DNA of 6,713 nt from an uncultured Oscillospiraceae bacterium (lineage in GTDB: Bacteria > Bacillota > Clostridia > Oscillospirales > Oscillospiraceae). The position numbers were made by a program, and so were the translations under genes. A model generated the notes under the pieces. The model was not told the DNA's origin. It worked only from the letters and a program-made list of their open reading frames with translations, and did no database searches. Location of the stretch: positions 1 to 6,713 of the forward strand of contig CAKTZN010000095.1 in NCBI GenBank assembly GCA_934635545.1, read 5' to 3'. Below are positions 1 to 6,332 of the stretch, piece by piece (position 1 is the stretch's first letter; each line of letters begins with the position of its first letter).

Positions 1-35
1 CGAGGGAATACGGTGCCCGAATTGGGTACGGAAAT

Positions 36-43
36 GAGGTGAT
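36..43 (+). promoter_or_regulatory. Ribosome binding site of the terminase small subunit gene
   Basis: GAGGTGAT lies 36-43, with GAGG seven bases before the GTG at 47. It selects that GTG as the start. The nearby ATG at 42 opens a frame that stops at 78-80, so it is not a usable start. Confidence 0.65.
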
Positions 44-46
44 GAC

Positions 47-409
47 GTGGCGAAGGAAGATACTTACCGGCAGGAGCTGATCCGGTTGGGGGTGTGGCAA
101 GACGCTTTTGAGGGGGAGCTGCACCAGCTGTGCATATTGGAGCGGGAGCTGAGCCGCACCATGAAGGCGTGGAAGGCCACGGCCGCAGACGGAAAAAACC
201 CCAGCGTGCTGGATCCTCACTACAAGGTCATCACCCAGCAGCGCAGCGACATCCTGAGCCACCGGGAAAGCCTGGGGCTGACGCCAAAGGGCCTGCAGCG
301 GCTGCGGAAATCCTCGTCGGAGCAGGGCAGCGCCGGAGACGGCATCGGCCAGAAGCTGGACGACCTGATGGCGGCCGTGGGCGGCTATGACGTGGTGGGC
401 GGCGGATGA
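47..409 (+). CDS. Phage terminase small subunit, P27 family (TerS)
   Basis: This 120-residue protein is the probable DNA-recognition subunit of the packaging terminase. It would bind phage DNA at the packaging start and hand it to the large subunit encoded just downstream. The best family sign is LGLTPKGLQRLRK at about residues 76-88, which matches the 'LGLTP-x-x-R-x-R' end of P27-like small terminases. The preceding residues, about 20-75, look helical and include the typical H-Y stretch before a long helix. The length is slightly short for the family, and the C-terminus is Gly-rich and probably flexible. Translation starts at GTG 47 behind GAGGTGAT. The stop overlaps the large terminase start as ATGA (406-409), which indicates translational coupling. 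The assignment rests on the LGLTP motif plus position directly before a clear large terminase; no search was run. Confidence 0.88.
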   Translation: MAKEDTYRQELIRLGVWQDAFEGELHQLCILERELSRTMKAWKATAADGKNPSVLDPHYKVITQQRSDILSHRESLGLTPKGLQRLRKSSSEQGSAGDGIGQKLDDLMAAVGGYDVVGGG

Positions 410-2217
410 GGGCGCCCCATCTGGACCAGGTGCTGGCTTACGCCAGGACTACGGCTGCGGATGAGGGCATCTGTGAGCTGACGCGGCTGGGCTGCCAAAG
501 GTTTCTGCGTGATCTGGAGGATCCCCGGTTCGTGCTGGATCCGGCGCTGCCGGAGTTTTGCATCGGGATCATGACGAAGCTGTTCGCGTTCATGCAGGGG
601 GAGCGGCTGGACGGCACGCCGCTGCGGGGCAAGCTCTTTGAACTGATGCCGTGGCATGTATACTGCACCTACGCGGTGTGCGGCTTTCAGTGGGCCGACA
701 CGCGGCTGCGGCGGTTTACGGAGGCGGACATTTTTGCCCCGCGAAAGACCGTGAAAACCTGCTTTTCGGAAGCGCTGCTGTTTGCCATGTGCCTGTGGTA
801 CAAGCGCAGCGGCGCCAAGGAAAAAACGGTGGCGGGCTCCATGAAGCAGGGCATGGAGGGCTTTGAGTTCCTCAAGTACAACCTGGTACGGCTGGGGCTG
901 GCCGCGCCGGACAATCCGGCAGGCGTGCCGCTGCGGATGCTGGACAGCTCCCTGGGACACAAGTTCTCCGGTGAGCTGGGCGGCGGCTTCCTGGACATGG
1001 AAACGCTGGCCTACAAGCCCGACCTGTTCGACGCGTTCAATGCCATGTTTGTCCATCTGGACGAGCTGGAGCTCTATAAGGACGCCCGACCCTACACCCG
1101 ACTGCGCGACGCTATGAAGGCCTATACAAACAAGCTGGTGCTGATCACCTTCACGGCCGGCGACGACGGGACGGGCTTTGCCGCCACCCACCGGAACTAT
1201 CTGGAAGCGGTGCTGCGGGGCACCATCAAGGGTCCGGACGCCGATCGCACCTTCGTGTTCATGGCGGAGGCCCCGCGAATGGAGGACGGCGAGGTGGACT
1301 ACACCAATCCGGCGGTGCACCGGGCGGCCAACCCCAGCTACGGCATCACCATCCGGCCGGACGATATGCTGGCGGCATCTTTGCAGGCGGAGCGAAATCC
1401 CACTCTGCGGAAGGAGTTTCTGACCCGCTCGCTGAACGTGTTTGTCAGCAGCTTCAAGGCGTGGTTTGACGTGGCGGAGTTTCAGCGCAGCGACGGCCGC
1501 TATGGCTGGAGCATGACGCAGCTGGCTAAGCTGGTAAAGAACTGGTACGGCGGTGCCGACCTCTCGAAGCTGCACGATCTGACGGCGGCGGCACTGGCGG
1601 GCGAGGTGCCCGCCAAGCTGGCAGCCACGGAGGACTGGACGCCTCCGGAGGACGTGCTGGTGATCGTGCCCCACTGCTGGTTCCCCATCACGGCGGCGGC
1701 GGAAAAGGCGGATCAAGACCGGATTCCGCTGTTTGGCTGGAAGGACGACGGGTGGCTGGATATGCCCAACGAAGCCAGCATGGATCCCACGGAGCCGGTG
1801 AAGCAGTTTTTGGCGTGGAAAAAGGCCGGCTTTCACATCCGGAAGGTGGGGCACGACCGGAAATTCGCTCGGAAATACTATCAGGCCATGAAAAAGGCCG
1901 GGTTTTCTGTGGTGGATCAGCCCCAGATGTACTTGCAGAAGTCCGAGGGCTTCCGGTACATCGAGCACAAGGCGAAGGTCGGGTGTCTGTACTACTGCCA
2001 CGCAGAGCCCTATGAGTACTGCGTGGCCAATGTCCGGGCGCAGGAAAAGGTAGACGACGCTGTGCAGTATGACAAGATCGGGCCCACAAACCGTATCGAC
2101 GTGTTCGATGCTTCGGTGTTTGCCACGATCCGGATGCTGATCGACAGCGAGAAGTTGAATCAGGCCGCCAGGTGGATGGCGGACGATGAACCGAAAAGCG
2201 ACAGTAAGGAGGGATGA
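406..2217 (+). CDS. Phage terminase large subunit (TerL), ATPase-nuclease
   Basis: This 603-residue packaging motor should pump DNA into the procapsid through the portal and cut the concatemer. The N-terminal half is the ATPase. The P-loop region is APRKTVKT at 111-118, where Val116 replaces the usual Gly of GK[ST]. Walker B is FVHLDE at 215-220 (Asp219, Glu220), followed by the coupling motif ITFTAGDDG at 247-255. NPSYGITI at 309-316 and the LNVFVSS segment at 343-349 are typical of the HK97/Terminase_1-type group. The C-terminal half is an RNase H-like nuclease: GGADLS with Asp385, VGHD with Asp484, and a last acidic site in RIDVFDA (Asp565/Asp568). The length is normal for the family and no frameshift is seen. 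It starts by ATGA overlap with the small subunit and has only a weak ribosome binding site of its own, so coupled translation is likely. The family call is secure; the effect of the Val116 change is unknown. Confidence 0.95.
   Translation: MRAPHLDQVLAYARTTAADEGICELTRLGCQRFLRDLEDPRFVLDPALPEFCIGIMTKLFAFMQGERLDGTPLRGKLFELMPWHVYCTYAVCGFQWADTRLRRFTEADIFAPRKTVKTCFSEALLFAMCLWYKRSGAKEKTVAGSMKQGMEGFEFLKYNLVRLGLAAPDNPAGVPLRMLDSSLGHKFSGELGGGFLDMETLAYKPDLFDAFNAMFVHLDELELYKDARPYTRLRDAMKAYTNKLVLITFTAGDDGTGFAATHRNYLEAVLRGTIKGPDADRTFVFMAEAPRMEDGEVDYTNPAVHRAANPSYGITIRPDDMLAASLQAERNPTLRKEFLTRSLNVFVSSFKAWFDVAEFQRSDGRYGWSMTQLAKLVKNWYGGADLSKLHDLTAAALAGEVPAKLAATEDWTPPEDVLVIVPHCWFPITAAAEKADQDRIPLFGWKDDGWLDMPNEASMDPTEPVKQFLAWKKAGFHIRKVGHDRKFARKYYQAMKKAGFSVVDQPQMYLQKSEGFRYIEHKAKVGCLYYCHAEPYEYCVANVRAQEKVDDAVQYDKIGPTNRIDVFDASVFATIRMLIDSEKLNQAARWMADDEPKSDSKEG
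2206..2213 (+). promoter_or_regulatory. Strong ribosome binding site that fixes the portal GTG start
   Basis: AAGGAGGG at 2206-2213 sits seven bases before GTG 2221. The ATGs at 2214 and 2217 are in another frame that soon stops, and the portal frame itself is closed by the TGA at 2215-2217. The portal gene must therefore start at or after GTG 2221. Confidence 0.8.
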
Positions 2218-2220
2218 TGC

Positions 2221-3390
2221 GTGTGGCCTTTCAAAAAGCGGGTGGCCAGCACGTTCGGCTTTTGGCTGAGCGGCGGCGGTGATCTGCCGGTCGGCTATCA
2301 CAGACTGCTGGACTGCCCGGAGGTGGCTGCCTGCATCGGCAGGATATCCTCCATGATCTCAAGTGCCACCATCTACCTGATGGAGAACACCAGCAAGGGC
2401 GACAAACGCGTGCAGGACGCGCTGAGCCGCTTTGTGGATATCGACCCGTGGCCGGGCCACGGCACCCGGTATACGTGGATGAACTGGATTGTGACCACGC
2501 TGCTGGGCGACGGAGACGGAAACGCCTTCGTGTTTCCGGTCTATGACGGCAGCATGTTCTCGGCGCTGGTGCCCATGCCTGGCGCCGTCATTGTGCCAGA
2601 CGCCAACGGCGATGATTACACCGTGCTGTGGCGGGGGCGCACTCTGGCGGCGGATGAGGTTCTGCACTTCCGGCTCTCGGCGGACACGGAGTATCCGTGG
2701 AAGGGCCGGGGCTGCCGGGTGCAGGTCAGTCAGGTGGCGGCCAGCCTGAGGCAGACGGACGAGCTGAAACGCAATCTGTCCAGCCCCAAGTACAAGCCGC
2801 CCATGGTGGTGTCGGTCAACAGCGATTCCGACCTTTCCGACGACAACAAGCGGGAGAAGTTCCGGAAGAAGTATTTGGAGGACTCGGACAGCGGCAAGCC
2901 GTGGATCCTGCCGGCAGACATTGCCAAGGTGCAGCAGCTGCGGCCGCTGTCGCTGGTGGATCTGGCGGTGAAGGACACGGTGGAGCTAGATCGAAAGACG
3001 GTGGCGGCCATCTTCGGCGTGCCGGCGTTTCTGCTGGGGGTGGGCTCCTACAACGAGAAGGAGTTCAACTGCTTCGTGCGGACGGTGATCCTGCCTATCT
3101 GCCAGAGCATCGAGCAGGAGCTGACGCTAAAGCTGCTGCGCAGCGAGCGGAGGTACTTCAAGTTCAATCGGCGGCGGCTGTACGCGCTGGATCTGAAGGA
3201 GCTGGCCGATATCAACATGGCCATGAGCGACCGCGGGTACCTGTGCGGCGACGAAGTCCGCGAGGACATGGATCGCGATCCGGCGGGACTGACCACCTAC
3301 GAGAAGCTGGAGAACTACATCCCCGTGGATCGGCTGGGAGACCAGAAAAAATTGAAAGACAAGGAGGGCAACGGCAATGCCTCAAAATGA
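2221..3390 (+). CDS. Phage portal protein, HK97 family
   Basis: This 389-residue protein should form the dodecameric ring at one capsid vertex. The ring serves as the DNA channel, the docking site for the terminase and the seat of the neck proteins. Visible family features, in order, are an N-terminal segment ending in the helix with CPEVAACIGRISSMIS (about 32-47), LLGDGDGNAFV at 94-104, DEVLHFR at 145-151, a long helical stem, and the hallmark VAAIFGVPAFLLG at 261-273. YNEKEFNCF at 278-285 follows, then a C-terminal helix with SDRGYLCGDEVRE (336-348), which corresponds to the 'G-x-x-x-x-NEVR' element. Length is typical (about 380-430). It begins with GTG, one codon after the terminase stop and in the same frame, behind a strong AAGGAGGG. 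Its last 14 bases overlap the protease gene. The lysine-rich, polar tail (374-389) is probably disordered. Confidence 0.95.
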   Translation: MWPFKKRVASTFGFWLSGGGDLPVGYHRLLDCPEVAACIGRISSMISSATIYLMENTSKGDKRVQDALSRFVDIDPWPGHGTRYTWMNWIVTTLLGDGDGNAFVFPVYDGSMFSALVPMPGAVIVPDANGDDYTVLWRGRTLAADEVLHFRLSADTEYPWKGRGCRVQVSQVAASLRQTDELKRNLSSPKYKPPMVVSVNSDSDLSDDNKREKFRKKYLEDSDSGKPWILPADIAKVQQLRPLSLVDLAVKDTVELDRKTVAAIFGVPAFLLGVGSYNEKEFNCFVRTVILPICQSIEQELTLKLLRSERRYFKFNRRRLYALDLKELADINMAMSDRGYLCGDEVREDMDRDPAGLTTYEKLENYIPVDRLGDQKKLKDKEGNGNASK

Positions 3391-3964
3391 GCTGCCGCAG
3401 GGCATCACCCTGCGCGGTATGCACACGGATTTCTGCACGAGAGCGGAAAACGAGAAGCGGGTGATCGAGGGCTACTTCGTGGTGTTCGATCAACCCTACT
3501 ACGTGGCGGACTGGCTGGAGGAGACCATCAGCCGGCACGCCTTTGACGGGTGCGACGTGAGCGACGTCCGCGCCCTTATCGACCATAAGACCCATTTGGT
3601 ACTGGGTCGGAGCACGGTGAAAACGCTGACTTTCAGCATTGACGATAAAGGACTGTTTGGCACCATCGAGACCAACGCAGCTGACGGAGACGCCATGAAC
3701 CTCTACGCCCGCGTCCAGCGGGGTGACGTTGACCAGGCGAGCTTTGGCTTCACTCCCAAGGCGGTGGCATGGACAGACCTGCCGAACGGGCGCTGCCGGC
3801 GCGAAATTCAGGCAATCGACAAGCTGTGGGAGGTAAGCGTTTGCACCTTCCCCGCCTATGAACAGACCCATGTGGGCGCCAGAAACGCGGCCGACCGGGA
3901 GATCGAGCGCGAGGCGATCCGCAGGGAAATTGAGAAATGCAAAAGGAGATTTCGACATGAGTAA
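3377..3964 (+). CDS. HK97-family prohead maturation protease
   Basis: This 195-residue serine protease should be packed in the procapsid, cleave the N-terminal delta domain from the capsid protein, and digest itself, allowing expansion during DNA packaging. The family pattern is clear: EGYFVVFD at 31-38, a catalytic His in the DHKTHLVLGR segment (His70), a catalytic Ser in QASFGF (Ser122), and Glu152 in LWEVSVCTFPAY. These follow the His-Ser-Glu order and approximate spacing known for HK97 gp4 and herpesvirus-like assemblins. The last 25 residues are strongly charged and helical, a possible scaffold-interaction tail. Translation uses ATG 3377 behind AAGGAGGG (3361-3368), overlapping the portal by 14 bases. 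Its own end overlaps the capsid gene by 8 bases. It appears intact. Confidence 0.94.
   Translation: MPQNELPQGITLRGMHTDFCTRAENEKRVIEGYFVVFDQPYYVADWLEETISRHAFDGCDVSDVRALIDHKTHLVLGRSTVKTLTFSIDDKGLFGTIETNAADGDAMNLYARVQRGDVDQASFGFTPKAVAWTDLPNGRCRREIQAIDKLWEVSVCTFPAYEQTHVGARNAADREIEREAIRREIEKCKRRFRHE
3943..3948 (+). promoter_or_regulatory. Ribosome binding site that sets the capsid gene start
   Basis: AAGGAG at 3943-3948 lies eight bases before ATG 3957. The capsid frame is open further upstream to an ATG at 3858, but that ATG has only pyrimidine-rich sequence before it and would lie deep in the protease gene. The 3957 start is preferred. Confidence 0.8.
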
Positions 3965-5678
3965 GCTTTTTTCCCTCCAGAGAATGCGCGACGCGCTAAA
4001 TGCCAAGCTTGCCGCGCAGCGCAGCAAGCGCAATGAACTGGCCGCATCCGAGCAGGAGCTGCGCAGCCAGTTGGAGGCGCTGGGCGACACGCCCGCCATT
4101 GAAGACGTGCGCAGCTTGAGCGACAGGGTGGACGCTGTGACGCGCCAGCAGACCGAGTGCGACGACGAGATCGCCTCCATTCTGGACGAGCTGGAGCGCT
4201 GCAACGCCGACATCGCGGCCTTTGAGGAGAATCACGCCGCTGCACCCGCTGCCAACGGCGGCGAGGCCCGCACTGCCGCTCCCGCGGCTGCCGCGCCTGT
4301 CCGCACCGCGCCGGCCACCGTGGAGGGCAGCAATTTCCGCTCCCGCTCCCGGTGCTTCGCCTCCCGGGCTGACATGAACGCGTTCTACGCCCGCAGCGAC
4401 GTGAAGGAGTTTTTGCAGAGCCTGCGGGCTATGGGCGCCAGCGGCCGCCGCAGCGTATCCGGCGCGGAGCTGACTATCCCCACCGTGATGCTGGACATGA
4501 TCCGGCAGAACATGGGCGAATATTCTAAGCTGATCCGCTACGTGCGGCTGCGCTCTGTGAAAGGCAAGGCCCGCCAGAACATTATGGGCAAGGTGCCCGA
4601 CGGCGTGTGGATGGAGATGTCCGGCGCGCTGAATGAGCTGGAGTTCTCCTTCAACCAGCTGGAAACCGACGGCTACAAGGTGGGCGGCTATATCCCTGTT
4701 GATAACTACCTGCTGAGCGACAGCGACGTCAACCTGGGCGAAGAAGTCTTGCAGAATATCCTGCACGCCATGGGCCGGGCGCTGGACAAGGCCATCGTCT
4801 ACGGCAAGGGCGCGCCCGGCAAGATGCCTGTGGGCTCCGTGACCCGTCTGGCCCAGACCTCCCAGCCCTCTTACTGGGGCGCGGAGCAGGGCGAGTGGAC
4901 TGACCTGCACAGTTCCAACATCCTGAAGCTGGATCTGGCCAGCAAGACCGGCGAGAGCTTCTTCCAGCCGCTGCTGACGGCCATGGGCAAGGCTGACCCT
5001 GACTATTCCACCAGCAAGCGCACCGTGTGGTGCTGCAACCGCGCTACCCACCTGGATCTGATGAGTCGGGCGCTGAACTTCAACGCGGCGGGCACGCTGG
5101 TGGCCGGTATGTCCAACCGCATGCCGGTGGAGGGCGGCGAGTTTGTGGAGCTGGACTTCCTGCCGGACTATGAGATCGTGGGCGGCTTTTTCGACCTGTA
5201 CACGCTGGTGGAGCGCGAGGGCGCCAGCATGGCCAGAAGCGAGCATGTTTTCTTCCTGGAGGACAAGACGGTGTTCAAGGGCACGGCCCGCTATGACGGT
5301 CAGCCCGCCGTAGGCGAGGGCTTTCTGGCCATTAACTACGCCAACACCGCCGTGACCACCAGCTACGACTTCAAGCCGGACTATGCTAACACCAAGCTGA
5401 ATGTTCTGGTGTGCACCGCCGCGGCCGGCACCGGCAGCGGCAACACCGTGGTGACGGTGAGCGGTGCGAAGGAATCTTCGCCCAAGCTGAAGTACGCGGT
5501 GCGCTCCAGCGTGAGCCTGAAGGTGGGCGACAAGCTGAAGGGCAGCGAGTGGGAGGATCTGACCTCTGGCTCTACGCAGATCGCTGCGGCGGCGGGCGCT
5601 CCCATTACCGTGGTGGAGGTCGACGCCAATGGTCGCGTGATCTCCGCGGGCAATGTGGCCGCGGTGCCCGCGTCCTGA
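3957..5678 (+). CDS. Phage major capsid protein, HK97 fold, with N-terminal delta domain and extra C-terminal region
   Basis: This 573-residue protein should be the main shell subunit. Residues 1-92 form a charged, coiled-coil-like segment, the delta domain that acts as a built-in scaffold. Residues 93-123 are an Ala/Pro-rich linker, and a basic stretch follows (Arg128-Arg137), where the neighbouring protease may cut. The HK97-fold core runs from about 138 to 470. Supporting segments are SGAELTIPTVMLDMI (168-182), KARQNIMGKVPDGVWMEM (204-221), the E-loop-to-A-domain stretch with FSFNQLETDGYKVGGYIPV (230-248), LDKAIVYGKG (276-285), and EFVELDFLPDYEIVGGFF (395-412). Residues from about 470 to 573 go beyond the usual fold: a Gly/Thr/Val-rich segment, then a beta-rich stretch ending in PITVVEVDANGRVISAG (549-565). 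This may be a decoration or fibre-like domain. Start ATG 3957 follows AAGGAG and overlaps the protease stop by 8 bases. Arginine codons are mostly CGC here, unlike neighbouring genes, which fits very high expression. Confidence 0.95.
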   Translation: MSKLFSLQRMRDALNAKLAAQRSKRNELAASEQELRSQLEALGDTPAIEDVRSLSDRVDAVTRQQTECDDEIASILDELERCNADIAAFEENHAAAPAANGGEARTAAPAAAAPVRTAPATVEGSNFRSRSRCFASRADMNAFYARSDVKEFLQSLRAMGASGRRSVSGAELTIPTVMLDMIRQNMGEYSKLIRYVRLRSVKGKARQNIMGKVPDGVWMEMSGALNELEFSFNQLETDGYKVGGYIPVDNYLLSDSDVNLGEEVLQNILHAMGRALDKAIVYGKGAPGKMPVGSVTRLAQTSQPSYWGAEQGEWTDLHSSNILKLDLASKTGESFFQPLLTAMGKADPDYSTSKRTVWCCNRATHLDLMSRALNFNAAGTLVAGMSNRMPVEGGEFVELDFLPDYEIVGGFFDLYTLVEREGASMARSEHVFFLEDKTVFKGTARYDGQPAVGEGFLAINYANTAVTTSYDFKPDYANTKLNVLVCTAAAGTGSGNTVVTVSGAKESSPKLKYAVRSSVSLKVGDKLKGSEWEDLTSGSTQIAAAAGAPITVVEVDANGRVISAGNVAAVPAS

Positions 5679-5691
5679 GGCATATACGCCG

Positions 5692-5730
5692 GGCGGCGGA
5701 CTGAGCGGGAGCAATAATCAGTCCGCCGCC
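5692..5730 (+). promoter_or_regulatory. Strong 13-bp hairpin after the capsid gene
   Basis: GGCGGCGGACTGA (5692-5704) and TCAGTCCGCCGCC (5718-5730) are perfect inverted repeats with a 13-base loop. They fill most of the only intergenic gap in the window, between the capsid stop at 5678 and the connector ribosome binding site at 5741. No T run follows (only TT), so it is not a textbook intrinsic terminator. It could limit readthrough from the capsid gene into the neck genes or protect the 3' end of the capsid mRNA. The inverted repeat is directly visible; the role is inferred. Confidence 0.7.
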
Positions 5731-5755
5731 TTGCGGCAGAAAGGAGTGAAACGCC

Positions 5756-6025
5756 ATGGACATGGAAATTTTGTTGACACGACTGAAGCTGAGCCTGCCG
5801 CTGACGTCGGACGCCTATGACGAGCTGCTGGAGGGCTTTTTGCAGACGGCCATCGACAAGTTCGGGGCCGACACGCAAAGCGAGAGCGACCAGACACTGG
5901 TGATCCTCTACGCCGGGTGGCTGTGGCGCAGCCAGAAGAACCTCGGTTTGCAGAAGCCTCCGGCGCTGCAGATGGCTATCAACGACCGGGCGGTGCGGAA
6001 GGCGACGGAGGGCGGCAATGTTTGA
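5756..6025 (+). CDS. Phage head-tail connector protein (gp6/gp15-like)
   Basis: This 89-residue, mostly helical protein is likely the adaptor that binds under the portal ring and forms the first ring of the neck. The N-terminal part, about residues 5-37, reads like the two opening helices of this family (short helix, 'lpl-tsdaydelLe', then a longer helix ending in KFG). A middle helix with LVILYAGWLWRSQ (48-60) and a final helix with ALQMAINDRAVRKA (70-83) match the usual 'Y-x-L-Y-R-x-R ... L-x-x-x-L-N-x-R' pattern. The size is near the family norm of about 90-110. ATG 5756 is nine bases after AAGGAG (5741-5746); the ATG at 5762 would be too far from it. Its stop overlaps the next gene by 8 bases. 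The family is diverse, so the call leans partly on gene order. Confidence 0.82.
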   Translation: MDMEILLTRLKLSLPLTSDAYDELLEGFLQTAIDKFGADTQSESDQTLVILYAGWLWRSQKNLGLQKPPALQMAINDRAVRKATEGGNV

Positions 6026-6332
6026 CGTGCTTTACCTGATCGTTCCCGATTCGGGCACGCAGGATGAGATCGGCGTTTTCCGCAAGACCGGTCCGGAAGA
6101 ACGGCGGCGGGTGCTGTGCGAGGCCGGAGGCGTCCGGCGCAGCGAGTGGGCGGCTGCCGGCGCGGCCGGGCATAAACCGGAGCTGGTGGTGACCGTGCCC
6201 TTCGTGGACTACCAGGGCGAGACCGAGGCTGACTACCGCGGGCAGCGGTACAGCATCTACCGCACCTATCCCGTCAATGACGGGTGGGACATTGAGCTCT
6301 ATCTCGAGATGAAGGGCGGTGTGCGAGGATGA
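6018..6332 (+). CDS. Phage head closure / head-tail adaptor protein
   Basis: This 104-residue protein likely forms the stopper ring that seals the filled head and presents the docking surface for the tail, as SPP1 gp16-like proteins do. The sequence is beta-rich. It starts with the strand FDVLYLIV, and its second half, DYQGETEADYRGQRYSIYRTYPVNDG-like (about 69-94), matches the 'y-x-G-E-x-x-v-x-y-x-G-k-x-Y-x-I-Y-R-x-Y' pattern common in these Firmicutes phage adaptors, ending in the strand DIELYLEMK. ATG 6018 follows GGAGGG (6007-6012) by five bases and overlaps the connector gene by 8. The stop overlaps the next start as ATGA (6329-6332). Position between connector and gp10-like protein supports the call. 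Confidence 0.84.
   Translation: MFDVLYLIVPDSGTQDEIGVFRKTGPEERRRVLCEAGGVRRSEWAAAGAAGHKPELVVTVPFVDYQGETEADYRGQRYSIYRTYPVNDGWDIELYLEMKGGVRG

Noticed and set aside
1..46. Tail of an upstream gene, such as an HNH endonuclease often found before the small terminase
   Set aside because: Frames 1 and 2 reach stops at 40-42 and 35-37, and frame 3 at 78-80, but the few residues available match nothing I recognise, so no gene is called.
385..2301. A 638-codon open frame on the minus strand opposite the large terminase
   Set aside because: The plus strand encodes a terminase with all motifs in order. The minus frame is rich in His, Arg, Gln and Leu, shows no family motif, and is what G/C-biased third positions create by chance.
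3858..3956. A longer capsid protein starting at ATG 3858
   Set aside because: It would overlap the protease by over 100 bases, has no ribosome binding site, and adds a basic segment unlike capsid N-termini. ATG 3957 has AAGGAG at the right distance.
3212..4213. A 333-codon minus-strand open frame across the protease and capsid start
   Set aside because: It covers parts of three clearly coding plus-strand genes and shows no coherent protein features.
3996..5714. A 572-codon open frame on the minus strand opposite the capsid gene
   Set aside because: Same cause: it mirrors the codon bias of the capsid gene, has low-complexity Ala/Gly/His composition and no recognisable domain.
5692..5730. Calling the hairpin an intrinsic terminator
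   Set aside because: No T-tract follows the stem, and the connector gene downstream belongs to the same module and shows no promoter that I can see in the remaining bases.
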